From an uncultured bacterium (GTDB lineage: Bacteria; Actinomycetota; Coriobacteriia; Coriobacteriales; Coriobacteriaceae): a DNA stretch of 8,370 nucleotides. The stretch spans positions 1-8,370 of the forward strand of contig CATWBO010000052.1 in NCBI GenBank assembly GCA_958349055.1. The letters run 5' to 3'. Both the position numbers and the translations under genes were made by a program. This document shows, one piece after another, positions 1-5,889 of the stretch (position 1 is the first letter of the stretch; every line of letters starts with the position of its first letter). The notes below the pieces were generated by a model that was not told where the DNA came from, ran no database searches, and worked only from the letters and a program-made list of their open reading frames with translations.

Positions 1-93
1 TTCTTTTAGCGCCGACCCTTCTCGACCCGCACATCATGATTAATTTGCTTTAGGCAATAACTTTCCCGATCGATGTAATCACCGAATCAAAAC
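1..93. other. Upstream non-coding stretch with no recognisable gene
   Basis: I see no convincing coding region here. The window opens with a T-rich run (TTCTTTT at 1-7). It is the same heptamer that follows the terminator stem at 4122-4152, so it could be the tail of a terminator for a gene lying before the window, but the stem is cut off and this cannot be tested. The rest is moderately AT-rich intergenic sequence leading into the inverted repeat at 94-150. Confidence 0.35.
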
Positions 94-150
94 GTGTACA
101 TCAGCCATCAAAGATGCCGAAAAATGTCATATTTGGAGGCTGATGTACAC
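94..150. repeat. Long imperfect inverted repeat (hairpin-forming element)
   Basis: Positions 94-106 (GTGTACATCAGCC) are the exact reverse complement of 138-150. After one mismatch (107/137), pairing continues inward through a possible G-T wobble and four more pairs (109-112 with 132-135). This gives arms of about 19 bases around a 19-base centre. It lies upstream of the pgsA-like promoter, and no T-tract follows it on the + strand, so it is not an ordinary terminator for an upstream + gene. It could be a dispersed hairpin repeat (REP or MITE-like) or a large operator. A small open frame runs through it, but that has no ribosome binding site and overlaps the downstream gene in another frame. 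The inverted repeat is seen directly; its role is unknown. Confidence 0.6.
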
Positions 151-213
151 AAACGCAGAATCCCGCACAACCCAGTAGCATCCTCCATATGTCTGGACTC
201 TCTATGCTTACGC

Positions 214-242
214 TGGATAGACATCGCCGGAACGGGTATAGT
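214..242 (+). promoter_or_regulatory. Predicted sigma70-type promoter for the pgsA-like gene
   Basis: A -35-like hexamer TGGATA (214-219, four of six matches to TTGACA) is separated by 17 bases from a -10 hexamer TATAGT (237-242, five of six). Transcription would begin near 249, about 30 bases before the GTG at 279. The promoter lies inside the longer reading that would start at ATG 189. That argues against that start and supports GTG 279. Confidence 0.5.
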
Positions 243-278
243 ATCGAAAGTTTTGTCGTTAACCAGCGGGGGAGTCCT

Positions 279-983
279 GTGGGCATCAAAAAGAAGATCA
301 AAAAGGAGCTTATCGGCACTTCCGATTACCCGTCGAATAAGATCTTTACGATCTCCAATTTCATCACCTTTACGCGCCTGGTCCTCACGCTCGTCTTTCT
401 GTACCTGTTTGTGACGGATAACAACCGCGTCATCGCCATCGTTATCTACGCCGTTGCCGCCTCCACCGACTGGATGGACGGTCAGATCGCCCGCATGACT
501 AAGACGGTCTCGTGGCTCGGTAAGGTCATGGATCCCATTTGCGACCGTGCGCTGCTGTTCACCGGCGTGCTGGGACTGGTGGTTCGCGGAGAGCTGCCAA
601 TCTGGGTCTGCGTGCTCATTATTGGCCGCGACATCTATCTGGGCATCGGCACGCTTATCGTGCGTCATTATCACCGTCGCCCCATCGATGTCGTCTTTCC
701 CGGTAAGATTGCCACTGCGCTGCTCATGACCGGCTTCTCGCTCATGCTGCTCGGGTTCCCCGTTGTTGACGGCCTGCACCTTTTACCTTCAACCCTCACG
801 GCCTTCCCGGGTCTCAACGGAAGCTCGGTGCCTCTCGGCATCTTCTTTGTGTACGGCGGCGTGATCTTCTCCATGCTCACGGCTGTCATCTACTCCATTA
901 AGGGCGGAGCGGCCATTAAACAAGCTCTCGCGCATCCCGAGGACGAGGACATCGACTTTCTGAACCCTGAAATCGAAGACTGA
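279..983 (+). CDS. pgsA: CDP-alcohol phosphatidyltransferase (PgsA-like phospholipid synthase)
   Basis: Integral membrane enzyme that transfers a phosphatidyl group from CDP-diacylglycerol to an alcohol. The likeliest acceptor is glycerol-3-phosphate, giving phosphatidylglycerol phosphate, the first committed step to phosphatidylglycerol. The family signature is complete: D64, D67, G68, A71, R72, G81, D85 and D89 (234-residue numbering) have the expected spacing and form the metal-binding active site. Hydrophobic stretches near residues 34-46 and 51-61 and several in the C-terminal half fit a six-helix membrane protein. The tail is acidic. GTG 279 is chosen because GGGGGAG (268-274) lies just upstream and a promoter lies inside the longer ATG 189 reading. 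The gene heads a block whose next two genes are GarA-like and FtsR-like, as in other actinobacteria, where the homologue is called PgsA2. The signature does not fix the acceptor, so cardiolipin or another phospholipid synthase remains possible. Confidence 0.87.
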   Translation: MGIKKKIKKELIGTSDYPSNKIFTISNFITFTRLVLTLVFLYLFVTDNNRVIAIVIYAVAASTDWMDGQIARMTKTVSWLGKVMDPICDRALLFTGVLGLVVRGELPIWVCVLIIGRDIYLGIGTLIVRHYHRRPIDVVFPGKIATALLMTGFSLMLLGFPVVDGLHLLPSTLTAFPGLNGSSVPLGIFFVYGGVIFSMLTAVIYSIKGGAAIKQALAHPEDEDIDFLNPEIED

Positions 984-1049
984 TTCGTTGGGGTATGATT
1001 ACGTACGGTTCATTATTTGCGGCTCGTCCGCGATAAGTTAGGGGTTGTC

Positions 1050-1484
1050 ATGGACAACATGGTTAACAATATGCCTCAGAATGATAAGACTGCTGACGCT
1101 ACCTGCGTATTCCGCGTGCCTTCAAGCGACGTCACCGTTCCCGACCTCATGGCCAACGTGCGCATCACCGCCCCCGTTCTGTCCATCGTCAAGGGTCCGC
1201 AGACTGGTGCCGCCTTTGAGCTCGAGGACGACGTGACCACCATCGGCCGCGATCCTGCGAACGGCATCTTCCTCAATGACATGACCGTTTCGCGCAGCCA
1301 CGCGCGCATTATCCGCGAGGGCCTCGGCGCTCGCATCGAGGACCTGGGCTCGCTCAATGGCACCTGGGTCGACGGTGCCATCGTCAATGCAGCCCCGCTG
1401 CACGACGGTTCTTCCGTCCAGATCGGTACGTTTACGCTCATCTACCACGAGAGCACGCCGGAGCGCATCGAAACCGGTGAGTAG
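1050..1484 (+). CDS. garA: FHA-domain protein, GarA/OdhI-like phospho-switch
   Basis: Small cytoplasmic signalling protein of 144 residues. The C-terminal FHA domain (about 45-135) has the expected phosphothreonine-binding residues: G66-R67, S81, H84 and N103 within the SLNGT motif (101-105). The N-terminal tail carries DATCVFR (16-22), which resembles the ETTSVFR phosphorylation motif of mycobacterial GarA and corynebacterial OdhI. In those proteins, threonine phosphorylation by PknB or PknG makes the tail fold back onto the FHA domain, ending inhibition of 2-oxoglutarate and glutamate enzymes. Here Thr18 fits the second threonine of that motif and the first is replaced by alanine. ATG 1050 is chosen because AGGGG (1040-1044) lies five bases upstream; a TTG reading from 1017 lacks such a site. 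A TATGAT (994-999) could be a -10 box, but I see no good -35. It is followed after 3 bases by the FtsR-like gene. The metabolic target in this organism is unknown. Confidence 0.85.
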   Translation: MDNMVNNMPQNDKTADATCVFRVPSSDVTVPDLMANVRITAPVLSIVKGPQTGAAFELEDDVTTIGRDPANGIFLNDMTVSRSHARIIREGLGARIEDLGSLNGTWVDGAIVNAAPLHDGSSVQIGTFTLIYHESTPERIETGE

Positions 1485-1487
1485 GGC

Positions 1488-2366
1488 ATGGCCGAACGCA
1501 ACTATCTGAGTATCGGCCAAGTCGTCAACCTACTTCGAGGCGCATACCCCGATCTTTCGAACTCAAAAATTAGATTTCTAGAAGATGAGGGGCTCATTAC
1601 CCCTCATCGTACGCCTAAGGGATACCGTCAGTACTCTAAGGAGGACGTTGATCGCCTGGAGGTCATTCTGCACTTGCAGAAGACCCGCTACATGCCGCTC
1701 AACGTGATTAAGCAGCGCTTGGAAAACGCCACGGACCTGTCAACGCTCGCTTACGAGGTGGGCTTGCTGTCCGATGTTCCGCTCAAGACGGAGCCCAAGG
1801 AGACCAAGCAAAAGCTGCATCCCATCGAGACCATTCCCGATATGCTGGGCGTCGAGATCTCGTTTATCCGTTCGCTCGCCGAGAACGACCTCATTCGTAT
1901 CATCAAGAGCCCGCAGAATCGCGAGCTTGTCGATGGTCGCGATTTTCCGATCATCCGCTACTGCTCCGAGCTGTCGCGCTTCCATATCGAGCCGCGCAAC
2001 CTGCGTCAGTACGTATCGTCGGCAAACCGCGAGTCTTCGATGTTTGAGCAGGTTCTCGTGAGCATGCTCGGTATGGATACTTCCGATGACGAGCGCGACG
2101 CCAAGCTCGAGCGTGCGTTTAAGAAGCTTCACGACCTGACCGAGGGCGTTCACACTGCGCTGCTCAAGAACCGCGTTTTTGAGTCTCTCAACGCCGTGGT
2201 CGAGGACGCCGACATCGATGCACTTGATGAGGAAATCGCTCGCTCCGAGTCCACCAAGGGCAAAAACGAAGAAACTGCCGCGCCGGCTTCGCACGAGGAT
2301 TCTCTCGTAAAGCCGCTCAAGGTCGTCGCCCCTTCGCAATCCGGCACCGTCACCGCGGGCAAATAA
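1488..2366 (+). CDS. ftsR: MerR-family transcriptional regulator, FtsR-like
   Basis: DNA-binding regulator of 292 residues. The N-terminal winged helix-turn-helix (about 6-80) contains SIGQVVNLL (8-16), KIRFLEDEGLI (27-37) and GYRQYSKEDVDRL (45-57), the MerR fold with the variant seen in FtsR/Rv1828. A second domain (about 116-190) contains RFHIEPRNLRQY (164-175), similar to the C-terminal domain of that subfamily. No cysteine cluster for metal sensing is visible. The last 90 or so residues are charged and probably flexible. In Corynebacterium, FtsR activates ftsZ and so affects division; the same target here is inference. The start overlaps the end of the FHA gene's context: GGTGAG (1476-1481) lies within the FHA coding end and the gap is 3 bases, so the two are probably translationally coupled. 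The pairing with a GarA-like gene is what makes the subfamily call strong. Confidence 0.87.
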   Translation: MAERNYLSIGQVVNLLRGAYPDLSNSKIRFLEDEGLITPHRTPKGYRQYSKEDVDRLEVILHLQKTRYMPLNVIKQRLENATDLSTLAYEVGLLSDVPLKTEPKETKQKLHPIETIPDMLGVEISFIRSLAENDLIRIIKSPQNRELVDGRDFPIIRYCSELSRFHIEPRNLRQYVSSANRESSMFEQVLVSMLGMDTSDDERDAKLERAFKKLHDLTEGVHTALLKNRVFESLNAVVEDADIDALDEEIARSESTKGKNEETAAPASHEDSLVKPLKVVAPSQSGTVTAGK

Positions 2367-2406
2367 CCGCTGCTGATATTTCGGCAACCCGTTGAAAGGT
2401 CATGCA

Positions 2407-2937
2407 ATGTACGACTTCGAATCTCAAATCGTCGACATCCCCGACTATCCCGAGCCCGGAGTCATCTTCAAAGACATCACGCCGCTCTTTGGCAACCCCG
2501 AGGCGCTCAAAGCCATGACCGATGCCCTCGCCGAGCACTTTGCCGGCATGGGAATCACCAAGGTCGTAGGTCCCGAGGCTCGCGGCTTTATGGTTGGCGT
2601 ACCGGTGGCTGTAGCCCTTGGTGCCGGCTTTGTTCCCGCACGTAAACCGGGTAAGCTGCCCCGCAAGACGGTGAGCCAGAGCTATGAGCTCGAATACGGC
2701 ACCGACTCTATCGAGATCCATGCCGACGCCGTTACCTCTAAAGATACCGTGTTGATTCTGGACGACTTGGTCGCGACGGGCGGAACCGTCGAGGCAACAG
2801 GTAAACTTGTGCGAGATATGGGCGCAAAGCTTGTGGGCTACGGGTGTATCCTTGAGCTTGCGTTTCTCAACCCGCGCGAGAAGCTCACGTCTTCCAACGA
2901 GGACGTCGAGCTCTTTAGCCTGGTGACGGTGGACTAG
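2407..2937 (+). CDS. apt: Adenine phosphoribosyltransferase
   Basis: Purine-salvage enzyme of the cytoplasm: adenine plus PRPP gives AMP and pyrophosphate. The 176-residue length is normal for the family. The N-terminal adenine-site region IPDYPEPGVIFKDITPLF (11-28) is typical of bacterial Apt. EARGF (57-61) and the flexible loop around ARKPGKLPRKT (78-88) are also present. The PRPP-binding motif VLILDDLVATGGT (115-127) is intact with both aspartates. ATG 2407 is chosen over the TTG at 2392 because GAAAGG (2394-2399) sits seven bases before it, inside the longer reading. It follows the FtsR-like gene by 40 bases with no terminator, so it is probably cotranscribed. In many bacteria apt lies next to relA or recJ; its place here after ftsR is less usual. 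Confidence 0.96.
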   Translation: MYDFESQIVDIPDYPEPGVIFKDITPLFGNPEALKAMTDALAEHFAGMGITKVVGPEARGFMVGVPVAVALGAGFVPARKPGKLPRKTVSQSYELEYGTDSIEIHADAVTSKDTVLILDDLVATGGTVEATGKLVRDMGAKLVGYGCILELAFLNPREKLTSSNEDVELFSLVTVD

Positions 2938-2969
2938 CCGTTACCCTTAGTTACTGGAAAGGAAGCTAC

Positions 2970-4097
2970 ATGCGCACAGCAAACACGCACAAAAACATGG
3001 CACGCTGCGCTGCTACGGCAACCCTCGCTTGTGTTTTGGGCTTGGGCCTCGCGGCTCCTGCCTACGCCGATACCGCATCCGACCTTGCCGCTGCTCGTAC
3101 GAAACTCGAGCAGATCGGTACCCAAACCCAGCAGATTTACGATGAGCTCGCCACGCAGACGCAGGCGCTCGATCAGACTGCCGGAGAGATCACGCAAAAG
3201 CAGCAAGAGATCGCCGATGGTCAGGCCAAGCTCTCGACCTATGTCGCCGGCGAGTACAAGACCGGCGGTCTGAGCCTGCTTCAGGTTCTGACGGGCGTTG
3301 ACGACCTGAGCGATATGCTCAACCGTCTGTTCTACTACGGCAAAGTTTCCGATAAGCAGGCTCAGACCATTCAAGAGGTCAAGGAGCTTAAGCAGCAGCT
3401 CACCGATAAGCAGGCCGAGCAGGAGAAGAACGTCGCCGCCACGCAAAAGAAGGTCGACGAGCTTAACGCACAGCAGGCTGAAGCCCAGAGCGTCGTAAAC
3501 TCCCTGGATTCACAGCTGCAGGCCGAGCTTGCTGCCGAGGCCGAGGCCAACGCCGCGCTGCAGGCCGGCATCAACGCCAGTACCGCTGAGAAGGCCACGG
3601 TGAGCAACGAGACTGCCGGTACGACCGAGAACACCAACAACGGTGGCCAGACCAGCAATAACAACAACCAGGGCGGCAACACTCCGGCTCCTACGCCGAC
3701 ACCCGCTCCGACGCCGCAGCCCTCCACGCCTGCTCCGGCTCCGACGCCTTCTGCTCCGAGCCAGTCCGTCGATGGCGGTTCTGTTGTCTCGCGTGCATAC
3801 AGCAAGCTTGGTTGCGCTTATTCTTGGGGCGGAATTGGCCCGAACAGCTTCGACTGCTCTGGTTTTGTTAGCTATTGCCTCACGGGTCGCTATTGCCGCC
3901 TCGGCACCACTGGCACCTTTATGGGCTGGACGCGTGTGTCCGATCCGCAGCCCGGTGACGTTGTGGTCAACTCTTACCACACCGGCATTTACATCGGTGG
4001 TGGTCAGATGATTCATGCTTCCGACTACAACACGGGTGTCATCATCAGCTCCGTTGCCGCCGGCATGAACAATAACTACATCTTCGTGCGTTACTAA
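2970..4097 (+). CDS. Secreted coiled-coil NlpC/P60 peptidoglycan endopeptidase (PcsB/CwlO type)
   Basis: Predicted cell-wall hydrolase of 375 residues that would cut peptide cross-links or stems of peptidoglycan outside the membrane. A signal peptide has basic residues, a hydrophobic core (about 15-30) and a likely cleavage after AYA (31-33). A long coiled coil (about 36-205) includes YKTGGLSLLQVLTG (96-109) and DMLNRLFYYGKVSDKQ (115-130), the pattern of PcsB/CwlO-type hydrolases controlled by FtsEX. An Asn/Gly-rich then Pro/Thr/Ala-rich linker (about 215-265) follows. The C40 catalytic domain (about 270-375) has Cys296 in DCSGF, His337 in SYHTGIYIGGG and His349 in MIHAS. The start has a strong AAAGGAAG (2958-2965). 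It follows apt by 32 bases and ends at a terminator, so it is the last gene of the block. Control by FtsEX is family knowledge, not shown here. The domain carries extra cysteines (282, 303, 309). Confidence 0.92.
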   Translation: MRTANTHKNMARCAATATLACVLGLGLAAPAYADTASDLAAARTKLEQIGTQTQQIYDELATQTQALDQTAGEITQKQQEIADGQAKLSTYVAGEYKTGGLSLLQVLTGVDDLSDMLNRLFYYGKVSDKQAQTIQEVKELKQQLTDKQAEQEKNVAATQKKVDELNAQQAEAQSVVNSLDSQLQAELAAEAEANAALQAGINASTAEKATVSNETAGTTENTNNGGQTSNNNNQGGNTPAPTPTPAPTPQPSTPAPAPTPSAPSQSVDGGSVVSRAYSKLGCAYSWGGIGPNSFDCSGFVSYCLTGRYCRLGTTGTFMGWTRVSDPQPGDVVVNSYHTGIYIGGGQMIHASDYNTGVIISSVAAGMNNNYIFVRY

Positions 4098-4121
4098 GTC
4101 ATCTTACACAGCGTGTGAATG

Positions 4122-4159
4122 TGGACCTCGAGGCTTTAAGTCGCGAGGTCCATTCTTTT
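4122..4159 (+). terminator. Rho-independent terminator after the NlpC/P60 gene
   Basis: A perfect 9-bp stem pairs 4122-4130 (TGGACCTCG) with 4144-4152. The 13-base loop can itself form a small CTT/AAG pairing. TTCTTTT (4153-4159) follows directly. It lies 24 bases after the NlpC/P60 stop codon and ends the five-gene block. Confidence 0.85.
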
Positions 4160-4170
4160 GTCTCTAATCT

Positions 4171-4209
4171 TGTACGGCTATCTAGTATTCAAAACTAGAT
4201 AGCCGTACA
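4171..4209. promoter_or_regulatory. Perfect 16-bp inverted repeat upstream of degV (candidate operator)
   Basis: Positions 4171-4186 (TGTACGGCTATCTAGT) are the exact reverse complement of 4194-4209, with a 7-base centre (4187-4193). No T-tract follows on the + strand, so it is a poor terminator. It ends 18 bases before the TATAAT at 4228, so it covers the place where the degV -35 element would be; no good -35 is seen there. That placement fits a protein-binding site. The right half, CAAAACTAGATAGCC (4190-4204), recurs with one mismatch in the promoter region of the DUF1836 gene (5850-5864, - strand). Operator function is inferred. Confidence 0.6.
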
Positions 4210-4227
4210 TTCAGTTTGCAAGATGGC

Positions 4228-4249
4228 TATAATTGTTGAGGAACAATTA
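4228..4249 (+). promoter_or_regulatory. degV -10 box overlapped by an 8-bp inverted repeat
   Basis: TATAAT at 4228-4233 is a consensus -10 hexamer. Overlapping it, TAATTGTT (4230-4237) and AACAATTA (4242-4249) form a perfect 8-bp inverted repeat with a 4-base gap. The predicted start of transcription (about 4240) falls inside it, so the full hairpin would not be made in RNA. A repressor site on DNA is the better reading. The repeat stops just before the AAAGGA ribosome binding site (4251-4256). Confidence 0.55.
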
Positions 4250-4262
4250 GAAAGGACCCTCT

Positions 4263-5129
4263 ATGAGCTGGGCACTTATCTCAGATTCAAGCTGCAACCT
4301 CCGCGATTGGCAACCGACCGCACCCCATACCACCTTTGCATTTGCACCCCTCAAAATTCGAGTGGGGGAGCGTGAATTCATCGATGACCTTTCGCTCGAT
4401 GTTCATGAGCTCAACTGCGCTGTTCAGGCGGAGACGAACGCCTCTTCGAGCGCTTGTCCCAGCGTAGGGGAGTGGGCCGAGCTCTTCAAATTGGCAGACA
4501 AGACCATCTGCATGCCGATCTCTGAGGGCGTGTCGGGCAGCTACAACGCAGCAGCCACGGCTCGCGATATGGTTCTTGCCGAGGAGCCCGACCGGCAGAT
4601 TCATCTAGTCAATTCGCGCGCAGCTGGCGGCAAAATGGACCTCATTTTCTTGCTGTTCGACCGCTATCTTGCAAGCAACCCGGATGTCTCATTCGAGGAT
4701 GCTTGCGCATACTTCGATAGCCTTGAACAGAACAGCAAAATCCTCTTCAGTTTGTGCAATTACGAAAACCTCGCCAAAGCCGGACGTATCCCTAAGGCAG
4801 CCGGCGTCATTGCCAACAAGCTCAATATCCGCATTTTGGGCACGGCGAGCGAGGCCGGTAAAATCGAACTCGTCGGGCACACGCGTGGCGAAAAGAAGAT
4901 GCTCAATAAGATCATCGACACCATGGAAGCCGAGGGTTTTACGGGCGGTAAGGTCGTTATCGACCATGTCGAGAATGAGGCAGGCGCCCAGGCACTTGCC
5001 AGCCGCATTGTGGAGCGCTGGCCAAACTCCAAGACTATCATCATGCCCTGCAACGGGCTAGATTCATACTATGCCGAAATGCATGGGCTCATTATCGGCT
5101 ACGGCATGGGCGTGGCTTCGGGCCAATAA
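4263..5129 (+). CDS. DegV-family (FakB-like) fatty-acid-binding protein
   Basis: Soluble lipid carrier of 288 residues. DegV/FakB proteins hold a fatty acid while the kinase FakA phosphorylates it for phospholipid synthesis. Family marks in order: SDSSCNL (7-13), the ligand-site segment SACPSVGEW (63-71, usually TSQPS...), SEGVSGSYNAA (87-97, usually S..LSGTY), NSRAAGGK (117-124) and AKAGRIPK (171-178, usually K.GRI.K). Several positions are unusual, and the usual C-terminal HxGPGA motif is replaced by AEMHGLIIGYG (271-281), so ligand or partner may differ. ATG 4263 has AAAGGA six bases upstream. No FakA gene is seen in the window, as is common. Transcribed alone between a terminator and the convergent DUF1836 gene, with two candidate operators ahead of it. 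Family call is firm; the fatty-acid role here is inference. Confidence 0.87.
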   Translation: MSWALISDSSCNLRDWQPTAPHTTFAFAPLKIRVGEREFIDDLSLDVHELNCAVQAETNASSSACPSVGEWAELFKLADKTICMPISEGVSGSYNAAATARDMVLAEEPDRQIHLVNSRAAGGKMDLIFLLFDRYLASNPDVSFEDACAYFDSLEQNSKILFSLCNYENLAKAGRIPKAAGVIANKLNIRILGTASEAGKIELVGHTRGEKKMLNKIIDTMEAEGFTGGKVVIDHVENEAGAQALASRIVERWPNSKTIIMPCNGLDSYYAEMHGLIIGYGMGVASGQ

Positions 5130-5148
5130 AGTACAACTAAGCAAAAAT

Positions 5149-5190
5149 ACGGGCGGGACAAAGTGACAGATAACCCTTTGTCCCGCCCGT
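5149..5190. terminator. Bidirectional terminator between degV and the DUF1836 gene
   Basis: A perfect 15-bp GC-rich stem pairs 5149-5163 with 5176-5190 around a 12-base loop. On the - strand it is followed by a U-run (complement of AAAAA at 5143-5147), so it is a strong terminator for the DUF1836 gene. On the + strand the following bases are TATATACG, which is weaker but probably still serves degV, whose stop lies 19 bases before the stem. Confidence 0.88.
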
Positions 5191-5202
5191 TATATACGTT
5201 GG

Positions 5203-5814
5203 CTAGCTATTAAACCCATTAAACTTTAGATAGCTCATCAGGTACGCCTTCGAAACGAAGGATGAAACTGCACTGCGCACAAGCAGCGACTCACGCGTTA
5301 CCTGATGTGCCGTATCGGGAACCGGCGTCTGCTCGACGGAAAACGCCGAACGAATCGATGCCTCGAGCTGATCGACCACATAATCGAAAGCCGTCGGGGC
5401 ATCATAGCTCAAACGCTGAATGTTAAAGAGCGCCTGCACCGCAGCAATAGGTAGCACCTGCTTAAAGAGGCAGATAGCGATCAGGCGGGCAATCTGCTCG
5501 CGGCCATATTGCTTTTTGACCGGAGCAGGCACCAGGCCGACCTTCACGTAGTTATTGATCATCGATGGCGTAATGACGGGCTGCTCAACGCAAATGGACA
5601 GCGGCTCCATCCACAGTGCAACATACTCAATGACCTGGTCGCGGTAGAGCGTCACATTGGGCAACTGGTTATAGCGCGGCAGACTCAACGTGTTGAGTTT
5701 TCGCACGATATCAGACTGAATGAATACATCGGGTAGCACCGTGGGCTGAATATCCTCGGGCTTAATGCTGACCGACGAATCGGACATCGGAATAACGTAT
5801 TTAGCGTGGTTCAT
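5203..5814 (-). CDS. DUF1836-domain protein, probable MerR-like DNA-binding regulator
   Basis: Cytoplasmic protein of 203 residues with a DUF1836 domain (about 45-135). Recognisable parts are LPRYNQLPNVTLYRDQVIEY (45-64), ITPSMINNYVKVGLVP (81-96), KKQYGREQIARLI (100-112) and FKQVLPI (117-123). The central part resembles a MerR-type winged helix (a helix-turn-helix, then a tyrosine- and arginine-containing wing), so DNA binding is likely; no ligand is known. ATG 5814 is chosen because GGAGG (5821-5825) sits six bases upstream; the longer reading to 5913 would run through the promoter and part of the trxB terminator. It converges on degV, and its upstream region carries a 15-base match to half of the inverted repeat ahead of degV. 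That suggests it regulates both genes. The C-terminal third (about 140-203) has no motif I recognise. Confidence 0.85.
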   Translation of the reverse strand: MNHAKYVIPMSDSSVSIKPEDIQPTVLPDVFIQSDIVRKLNTLSLPRYNQLPNVTLYRDQVIEYVALWMEPLSICVEQPVITPSMINNYVKVGLVPAPVKKQYGREQIARLIAICLFKQVLPIAAVQALFNIQRLSYDAPTAFDYVVDQLEASIRSAFSVEQTPVPDTAHQVTRESLLVRSAVSSFVSKAYLMSYLKFNGFNS

Positions 5815-5849
5815 AAGAGGCCTCCGTTCGTTTTCTATATTGTATTCTA

Positions 5850-5864
5850 GGTTATCTAGTTTTG
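5850..5864 (-). promoter_or_regulatory. Candidate DUF1836 operator, shared with the degV upstream region
   Basis: On the - strand this reads CAAAACTAGATAACC. It matches 14 of 15 bases of 4190-4204 ahead of degV. It lies 35 bases before the DUF1836 start codon, immediately upstream of a possible -10 box (TACAAT, 5839-5844 on the - strand), where a -35/spacer region would be. Two TCTAG copies are spaced by ten bases in this stretch. Binding by the DUF1836 protein itself is inference. Confidence 0.45.
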
Positions 5865-5889
5865 CATACCACATAGCCGCTAAGAAAAT

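Noticed and set aside
94..414. Open reading frame of 106 codons on the + strand
   Set aside because: It starts inside the inverted repeat, has no ribosome binding site, and overlaps the pgsA-like coding region in another frame.
108..779. Long open frame (223 codons) on the - strand opposite the pgsA-like gene
   Set aside because: It is antisense to a gene with a complete catalytic signature, is very polar with no recognisable domain, and is explained by codon bias in the real frame.
1019..1031. Small GCGG/CCGC hairpin in the leader of the FHA gene
   Set aside because: A 4-bp stem is too short to support a regulatory or terminator call.
1017..1049. TTG start that would lengthen the FHA protein by 11 residues
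   Set aside because: ATG 1050 has a better ribosome binding site, and the extension has no family support.
1740..2387. Long open frame (215 codons) on the - strand opposite the MerR gene
   Set aside because: The + strand frame encodes a clear MerR-family protein; the antisense frame shows no domain.
3510..4016. Antisense open frame opposite the NlpC/P60 gene, Arg-rich in part
   Set aside because: Its composition mirrors the Pro/Thr/Ala linker of the real gene and there is no start context or domain.
4171..4209. The 16-bp inverted repeat read as a second terminator for the NlpC/P60 gene
   Set aside because: No T-tract follows, a good terminator already lies at 4122-4159, and the repeat borders the degV -10 box. 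A secondary role in termination is not excluded.
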